This document shows positions 1-12,400 of a stretch of 64,000 nt of DNA, piece by piece. The DNA is from Watersipora subatra (Eukaryota; Bryozoa; Gymnolaemata; Cheilostomatida; Watersiporidae), in assembly GCF_963576615.1 (NCBI RefSeq), contig NC_088715.1, positions 58,439,802-58,503,801 on the forward strand. The letters run 5' to 3'. A program made the position numbers and the translations under genes. The notes below the pieces were generated by a model. That model ran no database searches. It saw only the letters and a list, made by a program, of their open reading frames with translations, and was not told where the DNA came from. The stretch's first letter is position 1. Each line of letters starts with the position of its first letter.

Positions 1-152
1 CTTTCCGCGCGATACATGACTGACATGATAATTAATCTATTGGCAATAATAACATTCGTGCGTCTCACACACATTCATAAGCTTGGAGTTGTCCTCTACA
101 TGTAACTTTCCGCAACGCCTGACTGACATGGCAATTAATCTATTAGCAACCC
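1..152. repeat. Two-copy direct repeat, 105-bp offset
   Basis: A block beginning ctttccgc at base 1 recurs at base 106. Both copies continue with a ctgacat core and a taatctatt(g/a)gcaa stretch. Between them lies the phrase cttggagttgtcctctaca (about 83-101), which recurs almost unchanged near 40235 inside FIP1L1 intron 7. This marks a dispersed repeat family. No coding potential is visible. Confidence 0.6.
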
Positions 153-242
153 GTAAATGAATCTAGTCTCACATTTTTAGCGTACACTAAATGGGTTTGC
201 TACAAAGCGAGAGTTTAGTTATCATAGCTTTAAATCACTAAA

Positions 243-295
243 ATCTTTACTATAATAAGAACCGAGTGCATCCATCTGAGGCCAAGGAAGAAATT
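243..295. repeat. Dispersed module, copy 1
   Basis: The phrase ctttactataataagaaccg followed by a ctgaggcca-like stretch recurs near 43823 (actataataagagctgtg) and near 51546 (actataataagagccgtg). The third copy leads into a tRNA-like sequence, so this is probably the flank or tail of a SINE family. Confidence 0.5.
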
Positions 296-431
296 TGAAA
301 AAAAAAACTGCATCAAACATGCTGGTAACATTCAGATTACCAGCATGGCGTTAATCATTTTTCTTGCAGAATTTTAGAATAGTTATGCACATAGTTATGC
401 ACATACTGTAGATTTTCTCCAAGTTTTATCG

Positions 432-975
432 ACACACCCGACCATCTCTCCCGGCACACCCGACTATCTATCTCTCATGGCACACCCGACCATCTCTCAC
501 AGCACACCCGACCATCTCTCTCCGCAAACCTGACCATCTCTCACGTTACACCCGACCATCTCTCACGGCACACCCGACTATCTCTCACGGCACACCCAAC
601 CATCTCTCACGGTACACCCGACCATCTCTCACGGCACACCCGACTATTTATCACGGCACACCCGACCATCTTTCACGGTATACCTGACCATCTCTCACAG
701 CACACCTGAAAATCACTCACGGCACACCCAACCATCTTTCACGGTATACCTGACCATCTCTTACAGTACACTCGACCATCTCTCACGGCACACCCGACTA
801 TCTCTCATGGCACACCCGACTATCTCTCATGGCACACCCGGCTATCTCTCACGGTACACCCGACCATCTCTCACGGCACACCCGACCATCTCTCACGGCA
901 CACCCGGCTATCTCTCACGGTACACCCGACCATCTCTAACAGCACACCCGACCATCTCTCACAGCACACCCGACT
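432..975. repeat. 22-bp minisatellite, about 25 copies
   Basis: The unit is close to cacacccgaccatctctcac plus gg, with scattered C/T and A/G variants. It starts after a single-copy lead-in ending agttttatcgacacac. The same lead-in and one unit occur once inside a TA-flanked element near 39574-39604, which suggests the array arose by expansion of transposon sequence. Confidence 0.9.
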
Positions 976-3900
976 AGCGAGGTTCTAGTATTCATAAAGA
1001 TCTCAAGCCACAGCTATGGGTGACGCATCTCCATACATGTCCTCATTCTCTGTCGATGAACTCAACCTAAGTCGGTTATTATGTAAAATCATGTACTTCC
1101 TTTGAAGTAAAAACCATCACAATTTTCCTACGATAAGCAGCAAGCGATTGAAATTCAAAACATTTTGTAAAAATAGCTAGCGGACAGACAACAGACGAAC
1201 TTTCTCAAAAAAAGATTTGTAAGTGTTTGGCACGTTGAACCGCATGGAGTAATGCAGGCCAATAACAAATACAATATAGAGTATATCCAATAGTTAGTTA
1301 GCTGAATATATCAACAAAATAAAAAATGTAATGCTTTGGGCAGAGTGTAATCTCTTTTTGTTGCCGCCCTGTTGCATCACTTTTTTCAGCAGTTTTGAAG
1401 AACTTTATTTCAAATAGCCTAAAATTTGTTATGAAAACAAATATATAATACAATGTTTAAGGGTTGTCCTACCATGCAGTCTGCATAAGTTCGTAATTTC
1501 ATTGTACATCAATGTAATCAATATTATATTAATGATAAATAGTTCGAAAGTCACCAAAGTTCAATATTAGTTGAATTTTTGTTGTTCTATTAAAATTTCT
1601 TAAATATTGCAAAAACAGCTCATGAAAAATCTTCTGATTTTCATTTGTACCAAAAATACTGCGATAACCTTATTTTTAAATTCAAACACATATACAAGGT
1701 ATTTTTATATTGTTTTATTGTATTGTAGTATTGTGTTGCATAGCGGTGTGTAACCAGCGCTTAAAACTCTGAAGTCATCAACATTGCTACCATCCATCGC
1801 ACAAAGGGTAGACCAAGGGAGACAAACCTAAAAATTGTTGCAGCATAAATTCAAGCAAGATGAAACTTGCTCAAGATGCAGTTGTTAAAATTTTTATGCC
1901 ACCTTTACTTTATCAAGGCTTGGTTCAGACCAATGTCGCATGTATGGCGAACGATGGCATGCGACGTGCTGTGCAAACTTATGCAGGTGTGGTTGACGTG
2001 AACCAAATAGCTATGTAATCGCAGGGTGGTACGACTAAATCGCGTGCGCACTCCACAAGAGCATTGTCATGCGCGGTTATGGGTCAAAGCTAAAATTGAT
2101 GTGAGTTGACTGTGCCACGCAATTTCAGGCTCATTATATGGTTTTGTCTATTCACCGAAAAATAGACAAGTCAAGGACGTTGTTCGTTTACTAACAACAT
2201 AAGGTCTTTGTTTTCACATATTTTTTGTACATGTAGTTATCATATTTTGTACGAATATGGGTGATTCAATACTGTTGGTGTAATATAGTTTCATGTATAC
2301 AATACAATCTCATAAACGAGGGACAATCAATTATTCCATTATATTACTCACATACTCTGTTCATATCAGTATATCAACACACAGATATTTAATATTTTCA
2401 GCGCTACATAATGCTTGCAAATAGAGCCACTTTTAATATTGCTGCTAAATAGACTTGGCAATTGGTTATCCTTATCAACTTATGGAAGAGATACCGAAAT
2501 ATCAAGTTTTATATGACTGTATTTATATGTTTAAGGTCAGTTGCACTGACCTTAAACAGTATAAATACAGAAAAACTAAAAAAATGATGCTGGTAGAATA
2601 TGGTATGTATGTGACCAGGCATTGTCTCATCTTTTATAAACAAATGGAAATTACATGGGTAATAGAGTTTCCTTTTATTAAATCTTTTGAATAGGAAAGC
2701 AGCAATTTGTCTTTTTTGTTTGTGGCATCTTTAATACATGTAGATTTAAATGGTTGAAGACGCTAGTGATGATGTCACGTGATTTCTTGAAACTGGCCAA
2801 AATGCAATTCGCGTAAAGTGTATTGCAACTAATCGAGAACACAACTGCTCGCTTGAATTGAAGTGCACGTTTGATTATCCAAAATATTGGTTTGACCCAG
2901 GCCTTACACATACCAGTAGCTATATGCACTGACCTTATATTTGCTCTCGGGGCCAGTAACGAAACAGTTAGCTGGAAACATGCAATATGTGCAAGTGTTT
3001 GCTGTGACAGAGAGACCCACTCACTGATGAAAATTTTAGTTGACACACAAATGTTATTCATAGCGTCTATATAGAGAGCAAACAAAGATGGTATAAGCTT
3101 AGTGTGTTATAAAATGTGGCTTAACTGTTGTGATATTACAAGAATCCCAAGTGTAGACACTTCTGACAGACCTACCATATCATAAAATATCCTAGTAGCA
3201 GAGGTTTGTATTATACTGAACGCTCCTTGGGGTGCATACAGACCCAAATGAGACGATTAAGTTCTCAAACAGTCAAAATACGGTCAGAAACACAAGATGA
3301 GGTCATTGCACTAGGCTCCTCTGAGACTTAACTACAAAGGAATAAGCTATGTTCTGTCAGATCAACTGGACATACGGGTGCTGGACAAAGATATAAAAAG
3401 GAGAGATGGGCAGTAGAAAAAAGCGACTAGAGTCAACAACTCAAACATATAAGCACCATGCACATGCTTACAAAACAAATATACCGGTACATTTATCAAT
3501 GGATATAATCGACTGAGTATCAGTTCATATTTAGGTTAGTAGTACTTAGTAATTTAAATAAGTTGATTTCAACCTCGTAGGACACTAATAGCCAACAACC
3601 AATGTGCTTCAGCGGTACACTCTTTCTGATTATCGTACAAACTAATTTTATGCCATTGTCTTCAACAGCTGATAGCCTATTGCTATATCAGCTATTCAAA
3701 TCAAAGATTTTTAATATATCTAGCTAAACCCTTGTAGTTTCTACAACAGAGTCTGTCGTAATCATAATTTTTATAATCAACAACTGAGGATAACCTTAGC
3801 ACCTCGCCTCGCCGGCAATGGCTAACATATGTAAGAGATTATCATTCTTCAAGAGAACTCCTAAGCGCTTAGCCATTCATCTGCTATTTTATTGAGGCTA

Positions 3901-5301
3901 CACACTGCAGGTAAATCAGTACACCTAAACATAATCAAAATAATAAGTTATGAGTTGGGAAAATATTACAAAGTGTGCATTCCCGTTTCATATCAGACTT
4001 GAAATTTACAAGGAAAGATAACTTCAACTTGTTTTTCAAAATCTATATCGACCTCAAAACTCTAGGTAGATGTTATTTGACAAAAACTTCGTACAACTCT
4101 ATTTATGAAGCATCACTAATAACTAACAATTGTCCAAACTCAAATGTTGTTGCATGTTTGTCACCTACATCTTTAAATGTGTATAGACTTTAACTGACAT
4201 TAATTAGGACAGGCATGGCCAGGTGCCTTCATAAACAAGCCCTTGTCAAAAAAAGCTACTTATAAATATGCGAGACTAAGACAAAGCTGTTCAACAATAC
4301 AACCAAACCTAGCAATCAACTTTACTGTTTTAAGAGCCAAGTGCTAAGAGAGAGTCAGTTTCCATTTTTTATTTTGAGAACATCCTGATCAAATACAAAA
4401 ATAAATTTAGCATCGTAATGATCGTCGGTAATTAAATTAGGATGTCTACTGTTGTTAGTAAGGTTATTTATCAACATAAAACACATGGATATTGACCTGT
4501 GACTATTCAAGCATTAAGTTCAAATGAACAAAGTTCACAGTTGACATCGAGCATCACAGTGTCACTGTATGACACGTGTACCCCAGAGAATACCAGATGC
4601 AAAAGATAATACCAGAACCACCATGAAGTCCAGCTACGGACAACATGCAGCGGCAAGTGACACCTCTTTCCAAACTTCAGCAGGTTAGTGAAAGAGGGCC
4701 CAGATAAGCTCATGGTGTGACAACTACCAAATAGCATTCATACAAACAAATATCTATATTAATAAACCACCCTTTTTGTCGTGTGTGTGGTGTGTGCGTG
4801 CGTTAATATGTACAAATACTTTGCATTTTCAAATTTTGCTGTCGATTTTATCCAAACATCACACGCATATGCTCGGTGCCTTCCGCCAGGTCACAAAAAA
4901 ATATTTGATCTTCAAAAGTTTTCTAGTTCCTGAGACCCGACCTCTTAACTAATCACCTGATTATAAACTCATGAATATGCCGTCCCATGTATTAAGAACA
5001 GTTGCCTCAATGATCACATTCCAGGATTGTTGTCATGAAGGTACTGCCACAAGTAGCATTAAAAATCTAAACAATTGCTGCAGGCTTCTAATTGGAAATG
5101 AAATAAATTTCAAACAACGCCAAGAATACTGCTAGACAATGAACAACAGTAGACCATCTAGCCCAACCCACATGAACGTTTAATCAAACAATTGTGAAGT
5201 TGTTTTCTATTATAACTTTGTATAAACATAATTATATTTGTTTTGCATTAGCTTGTTTATTTAGAGCTCCAACACTGTTAACAATATCTTTTAATTTGCG
5301 T
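976..5301. other. Non-genic stretch
   Basis: Mostly AT-rich sequence with no convincing exon, RNA gene or intact element. Scattered open frames below 140 codons have no recognisable domain and are not supported by splice signals. One perfect hairpin (2527-2555) is listed separately. Confidence 0.5.
2527..2555. repeat. Perfect 12-bp-stem hairpin
   Basis: The arm gtttaaggtcag is followed by five bases (ttgca) and then by its exact reverse complement ctgaccttaaac. There is no U-run, so it does not look like a terminator. It could be a tiny insertion or the core of a decayed fold-back element. Confidence 0.6.
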
Positions 5302-5800
5302 TCAACCAGTGTCATCGGATACTACCATCAATCTTGATGTCAACCAACCTGTTGAACCGGTGTAATCAGATACTACTACCAACCTTGATGTCAACCAACC
5401 CGTTCAACCAGTGTCATCAGATACTACCATCAACCTTGATGTCAACCAACCTGTTCAACCAGTGTAATCGGATACTACCATCAACCTTGATGTCAACCAA
5501 CCTGTTAAACCAGTATCATCAGATACTACCATCAACCTTGATGTCAACCAACCTGTTAAACCAGTGTCATCAGATACTACCATCAACCCTGATGTCAACC
5601 AACCTGTTAAACCAGTATCATCAGATACTACCATCAACCTTGATGTCAACCAACCTGTTAAACCAGTGTCATCAGATACTACCATCAACCTTGATGTTGA
5701 CCAACCTGTTCAACCAGTGTCATCAGATACTACCATCAACCTTGATGTCAACCAACCTTTTAAACCAGTGTCATCGGATACTACCACCAACCTTGATGAA
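5302..5800. repeat. 51-bp minisatellite, about 10 copies
   Basis: Each unit contains ccagtgtcatcagatactac, then a caaccttgatgtcaacc stretch, then aacctgttaaa. Because 51 is a multiple of three, a frame without a stop stays open across units. This yields artificial repetitive open frames on both strands. Two of these frames are broken in units with gtgtaatc or ttcaacc variants, which argues against selection for coding. Confidence 0.85.
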
Positions 5801-6322
5801 TGTTCTGTATTTAAAAGAATGTACAATGCAAGTTGGAAGTAGCTTAAGCAAGACTTACCTGGGTGTGAGCTCTCACACTCAGGAGAGTACCGCGTAACAA
5901 TATGCTACCAAGAAATATAGACTCGAAAAGAATTCAGCAATTCAGTGCTATGTGTTCATGAGCTGCATGATTAATTTTTTTTAGCTTGTAAATCATCACA
6001 GACTAATTCCCAAGGACCTGTGTACCACACTCGGTGACTCTAGGAGCGCCCACTTTTTTATTCCCTTATAGAGAGCTCATTTGAGGGTGATCCAGCAGAT
6101 AGCATGCTCGTGGGATACTCACAACCACAACGAAATCCTTTTCACATAGAGTGCTCCAAATAGTAACAGCAATAGCCTACTAACAGCACGAAATAATCCC
6201 CCAACCTGCCCCCCCCCCCAGCGCTGATGACATGCAATTATGGACAGAGCTAACACCTTTGTTACAGGAGTGCTAAATGACACTCCCAAAGATTTTCCTC
6301 TCAAAGCAGGATTTACTTTTAC

Positions 6323-6450
6323 CTTTTGGCAATACGCGCTGCTGTCAGCAGATACTTGTCTCGACAGGGTTCTCTCCAGACCAGTATCGTCACTGTCTGA
6401 CAAAGAGAATGGCCTCACCGTGTACCCTATCTCATGCAATAGCCCTGGAC
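6323..6450 (-). CDS. Exon of minus-strand gene (phase 1 in, 0 out)
   Basis: The acceptor ggttgtcttgcag precedes this 128-nt segment and the donor gtaaaa follows it. It encodes 42 residues, starting PGLLHEIGYTVRPFSLS and ending SSAYCQK, with an acidic-serine patch SDSDD. It joins in phase to 7660-7513. This is the last exon I can place. Confidence 0.55.
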
Positions 6451-9400
6451 CTGCAAGACAACCAAATAAATGACAGTCGACCCCCACTTCTTCAGAATTC
6501 TAATTGTCCAGACAAGGTCTGGAATCTAAACATGTGTCTGCCTTAATAACGATAACTTTGACCGATAGGTGGCTCTCACAACAGACGACGCCAGCATGAG
6601 TTATCTACCGGAATGTTTACTGTAATTTTCGTCCTTATTATTACTGCTATTAATATTATAATGTAGCCTACTCCAATGATTAAGCTATAAAATAGCTATA
6701 GAATAAGCCTGCGCATGAATCTGTTCCTGTAGGCGGGTAATGCAGCTAGTTAATATTATAATTTAGCCTACTCTATTACAAGTATAACTATATTCTATTC
6801 TCTCATGTATACTGTATGTGCATATTGTACCATATTATAGCCTAGGAGCATGTGTGCGAGACAGTATAGGCTGTTTAATGTAAAGCACTGTACTCAATTT
6901 TCAATGTCCGGATATGGCTCAGTCTGTTTTAGTCCAAAAAAACTAGGGTTGTCTGTATATTGCGTATGGCCCGTAGACGAGCCATGCATACCTCCTTGTT
7001 TAGTGCTGCGGTAGTTCATATGCTTTCCAACGAGCTGGAGCCATTAATTAAGGCCATCACCTAGATTTCATGCAATCATGTGAATAACGATTAGCCAATG
7101 TTATAGAGTTATTCTAGCTGTAAAATTTTGGGTTTTTAGTCTGCACATTTTAGAGAGATTTTTATCTGAAGCTGTTTGCTTTTTCAACAATTTGCCCAAT
7201 TTGCGATATACCCGATGCTTGCCCGGGTAAAAGATACAACTTGATTTTGTAATTTGTATTTTGCAATACGAGCAATTTTCAAACAAATAAACCAAAAAAA
7301 TGATGTAAATAAGATAAGCAAACCAAGCAAAATTTTTAACTCATCATATTCCAATATAATTAAACAAATTCAAAAATTATAAGCCGCTCAACCAAAGCGG
7401 TTGGTTCAAACTGGAGTAGTGAAGGATTCCTTCCCATTAGATCTTTTACAGTGCTACATGGATATAACTCGATAAACCTGTTGTCAATGATATTTTAGAT
7501 CCTACTTCATACCTAGCATGAGCTGATCCAAGTCAGTCCAATTATTTTTTCTCTCCTCTTCCAATCTCCTTGCTCGAGATTTCATTACCGCATGTAGAAC
7601 ATTATCCCTGCTCCGATGACTTGTACGCGTTCGTCTCCTACGAGTTATCATTTGTGGTCGCTACGCAACTAGCCACACTAGAGACAGTGTAACATCTGAA
7701 AAAAACAACTGCATAGACATATCTTACACAAAATATTGGGGCCAATGTAAGGTAGAATTAACAATCATCTCCCAGCTAATGACACTTCACCACACCGACT
7801 AACCTAACATTACATACAAGCAGATAAGGTTCATCAAATAATTGTTTTATTATACGTAGTACAGAACAACTGAACAGTTAGATTAGTAACCATGTAGTTC
7901 TGAAGGTTAAATTTCATAGAAATGAGGCTACGAGCTTGACAAACAAGATTAAACTGAAGGATGTGTGCGCTCCATCATTGTGTGAGTGCCACCAGTCAAT
8001 CCAGCCACATCGATTTTAAGGAAACACCTCCGACGAGACCAGATCTATTTTACCATTCACCTGCCAGAATGCATGAAGTTCCTGAAGAAAAGAAATTTCA
8101 ACTAACCAAAATGGTCTATTCATAGATGTTGTAATACCATCGCCCTTAGAATTTCTTGCCTGTTTAGTACAAACTTCTAACCTGTTTTATAAATATTGCA
8201 ACAGAGTTTATCTATGAAAATAAGTAATAACCTACAATTCCACTGGAACGTTAGCGAACAATAATTTTTACCTAGACATTAAAAGACAATACAAACTTTG
8301 GGAGATTACCTCAACTGGATATGGACATACAAAGGCAACTCAATAGAGAAGTCCTCTGCCTGAAAATTTTCTGTCCGTATTTGTATGTGAAAAAACAAAT
8401 TGTATATTTAATGTTACTCTAACCTTGCTACATGGAAGTGCAGATAGATAACTTGATAAAATGATAAATCCAGGTAAAAAAACGGTAAATGAGCACATGC
8501 ATTTATGCTTCCAGTCCAACATAACACAAATCTCAAATCTAACTCACAGAAAACTCTACCTTGCTGTTTACAAAAACAATTTGTTGCGTGTGATTGCCTG
8601 AAACGAAGAGTGAAAATAGAACTGCGCACTGCGAATGTACTCACCCAAGTGCTAAGTAATGCTCGACTCTACAAAGAAATAGTCCCTGCTGAGTGAGCTC
8701 AGGGAATAGAGCATTTGCAGACATGTTTGCATGAGGGATGGAGTAGTGACACTAACACGCGAGGCCGAAGATGTAGTTAACGGAATATTCTAGAAGTAAG
8801 AGACAACAGGAACGCCTGGCGGAGGCCGGGCCTGCTAAGTATTCTGCCATTCTTGCCCAAAGTATGAAACATTACTTTATAACACCATTATGTCAATAGA
8901 TATATGAATCTTATTACCATCTGTATTTGTATGCAATACTGTCATGTGCAGAAATATTAAACCTCCCGATAATTGTCATGCGCTCAAAGTATAAGACTCA
9001 ACAAGCCAAATATTGCCAACTAAAATAATATAAAGTTACACATCATTAGATAAAAAAGTACACTTTTCTTTGGTGTTATTGTATTGTTTGCAAGTTAAAC
9101 TTTATTCCTCCTGATTACATAAAACTCTTAAGCGATGAGATCTGCTCAGTATTAGCGAAACATTAGCAAAAGTTAATAAATGGTGTTTTCTTTCTTTCAA
9201 GCCATTGCGTTAAATTCCTTGAAGTGTTTTTAAATGTTTGACACTTCCACTTCCCTAACAGTATATATTTAGTCATTATTGACAATATAAGCACTATTTT
9301 CTCAAAGGATAATTTGGTAAAAACAAATTTCATTAAACACTGCTTAGCGACGTAACAGCTAGAGTATTGCGTTTAAAGACAGGTAGATAAGAAAGTTTCT

Positions 9401-12400
9401 GTGTTCTTGTTTTTTTAAAGACAAATTGCAACTGGTTTTATATATTTCATAAATACTAGATTATTGTAGGCGGCCCTATACGTTTGCACATGACTGTATT
9501 ACAGCTACATACTAGCAGGCTAGAAAACCTAACCTGTTATTTATCAACAGTGTGATACAACTAGCTACTTGATAATACAATTACATAAATAACGTGGCTA
9601 AAGATGAAAAAAGAAAAAGATTGTGTGAAAATGAGTAGAGAGGGCCAATAAAAAAGACTAATATATTTTTTGTTACATAGCCAAAAACAACTAAACACCG
9701 ATAATTTCATAAATTTAAAAACATAGGCTCATCAAAAAATTTCTATATTATAGTTTGTGCTGTTACGTAAAACAGCTGAAGTCTGTGCATCTGATTGACG
9801 CTAAAACTATCCTCTCGCATCCTTGACCTGGCTGAGTTAGGAGGATGAACCAGGTTTGCAGGTGATTTCTAAAGAGAGTACATCATTTACAAGGCGATGT
9901 TCGGTCAGCAATTCTGCTTTGTCCAATAAAACCTGCATGCGATTTGCGACTGTCTTGGAAGGCGCACCATTCTACAGGATAAATTATAAAAACAGCATAT
10001 AGTACTAAAACACTTTGGCTTTAAAATACTAATAAAAAAAGGTGCATGTTTCTAGTGATTTTTGGCAACACCTTCTTATCTTTTATGGCGCTAGCACTTT
10101 TGGTGCGATCAAAAAATCACTTTGACGTAGAATGAAAAATATATAATATTATATTTATTATAGATATTATATACTATTATTGCAGTGTGAAAATTTTAAT
10201 AAAACTAGAAAAGTATTCAAGCCTTTATATTGACAATAATGCCAGCTACAATATAATATTTACATTCGTTGTCGGTTTTCGCCAACTCTAGAGAAAAAAA
10301 TTCTTACATTTTAAAAATAGAATGGTCATTCATTTTGTCACCTCATTGTTTTTAGTGTGGATGCAGGGTCTGCATTTAATCTTGTTTTCATATCTCATAA
10401 ACTTCATCAAAGGGTCCTTCTTGCTATCCTTGTCAAACACAAATAAATATCATTCTGACAGAATTTCGGTTCATATTTTTGGTTCAAATTTTGTTTCTTT
10501 CATATTCGACGATGGGTAAAAATCAATTAACTTAATTTTCAAACTAAAGAATTGTAAAAGTGATTTCAGCAATGAGTAGTAAACATAGTTGCCAATAATA
10601 ACAATAAGCAGTAGTAATAATAATAAGCGGTGCAAAAACAATGGGCCACCAAATAATTCGGAGCCCAATAGTTGGCACCAAAAAATTGGTAGCGAAGAAA
10701 TCCGATTTAATGGCGCCATCGCATCGATTGAATCGAGTTGAACCAAAAAAATCGATTTATTCCAGTTGCAGGCATAAACCTTAACCAAATGCAGTTGCAG
10801 CAGTTTATTACCCAATCTATAATTCTAAAGCGGATATCACACTATTGTTTGGGGACTGATTCAATATTACTGTAGATTTACGACGACTGCGAAGATTTCT
10901 TAAGGTTACCTTGATGTGAGGTTCTCGGTTGTAAAATGGTCCTACTGGTCATTGAAAAATATTGGTTTGTAGATAAATAACCACAAAATTATTATACGTT
11001 TTTCTTAAAAATGACATTGACCTTTAACAGGATCAAGGGTTACCTAACTACAAAATATGGAGAGCGATCACTAAAGTTTGATGCTTTTAAATAGTTTGAG
11101 CCTAGCACGCCCCATTAATAAAATGTTGCTAAGCATGACATGTGATTCTTACCAAGGTCTCAACTTTATGAGGACGAGTCTTCTCTTTCAAATAACAATT
11201 ACCAAGCCTTATAAGGAATAGCCTCCTCCGAGTTGTGTGGACAAATAACTGTGGCTGAGTTTTTAAACATAACGGTTTATATGTAGTTGTCAAGACCTTT
11301 ATTCTGAGTTTTACAAACTAGCTTTTCCCACTTGATACAATCTAAAACTGAAATGGCTAAACTATTTAGTAGTTGGCCTTTTTTAAATTCATATTGTTAT
11401 TATATTATCATTATCATTTATTTACACGAATTTAATTAGACTGATATGAATGATAGCGATAGTAACTGGAAGACACCGGTTTGAGTAGAAACCGGATGAA
11501 CAATTGAAATATTCCAATGTTATAACTCCATCACTGCGTTTCCATGACCCGCATAATTCGGAAATTAGAGCCAACCCGCAAGTTATCCGCGTCATGGAAA
11601 CGGCATAAATCCGCAATCTAAGCGAGTTTTGCGATCCGCAAAACTTTATCGAATCCATCGTGCTTGCGAATCATGGAAACGGTACTTGCGATTAATGTGC
11701 ATTAGAATATCGTTGGCTATTACATTAAAAACATTTTCACGCTTCAGTCGTTTTTATTTCGATTTCAGCAGTCTCAATGCGCCAATGTTCCGAACGATCG
11801 CTGCTAAGCTAAGCGTTACAAGACCTGCTTAGCTATTTATAGAGTCATTAATTAGGCTAATACTTGACCTATGGGGTCAAGTACTGGTGTTAAATCCGCA
11901 TCGCCAGGTGTTCATTGAAACGCTCGATTGCTAAGTAACTCAACATGCGGATGGATCGTTCGAATTATGTGAATCATGCGAGTCATGGATTATGCGAGTC
12001 ATGGAAACATAGTGAATGCATAAGAAAGAGGACCTTATACAGCATGTTCCTTAAAAAATGAATGATTCAAAATTATCTGTAAAGCTGATTTTACACTAGC
12101 TAATTTATTGATCTATTATTAGATTTCGACTAATATTAGTGACTGACAAGCTTCTTCGAAAATGAGCGCAACGACCGATCTACCCTGTCAGTTGATATTA
12201 CACGTGCAAAATGGTTTTCTTCTTCACGTTAATCACAGTCACTCCTGGCAGGGCTTTAGAGTGATATGTCTACTGAGGCTTGTGTCTGTGGTTTGATTGT
12301 CCTTTCTGTTATAAGGTTTGGGAGGTGATAAAATAGTTTGTAAAGACAAAGTTACAGACACAGTGGCAGGGTTGGCGATGGAGATATTAAGTCATGTGCT

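Noticed and set aside
432..975. CRISPR array
   Set aside because: The 22-bp units are contiguous with no unique spacers, and the context is eukaryotic.
4507..4737. 76-codon minus frame and an overlapping plus-strand frame (RVPQRIPDAKDNTRT)
   Set aside because: Both are open but mutually exclusive. Splice signals are weak for each and neither matches a family.
5455..5688. Likeness between the antisense repeat peptide (SDDTGL..) and the exon at 6323-6450 (SDDTGLERTLSR)
   Set aside because: The match is short and the underlying DNA agrees over only about 13 bases. It could be chance, so I do not claim the array is coding or derived from the exon.
5334..5897. Long repetitive open frame (187 codons) over the 51-bp array
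   Set aside because: The period is a multiple of three, so open frames on both strands are expected. Two frames are broken by unit variants, and the peptide has no recognisable domain.
10471..10815. 114-codon minus-strand frame
   Set aside because: It is low-complexity and leucine-rich, arising from AT-rich trinucleotide runs (ataataata). It has no splice support and no phase with neighbouring exons.
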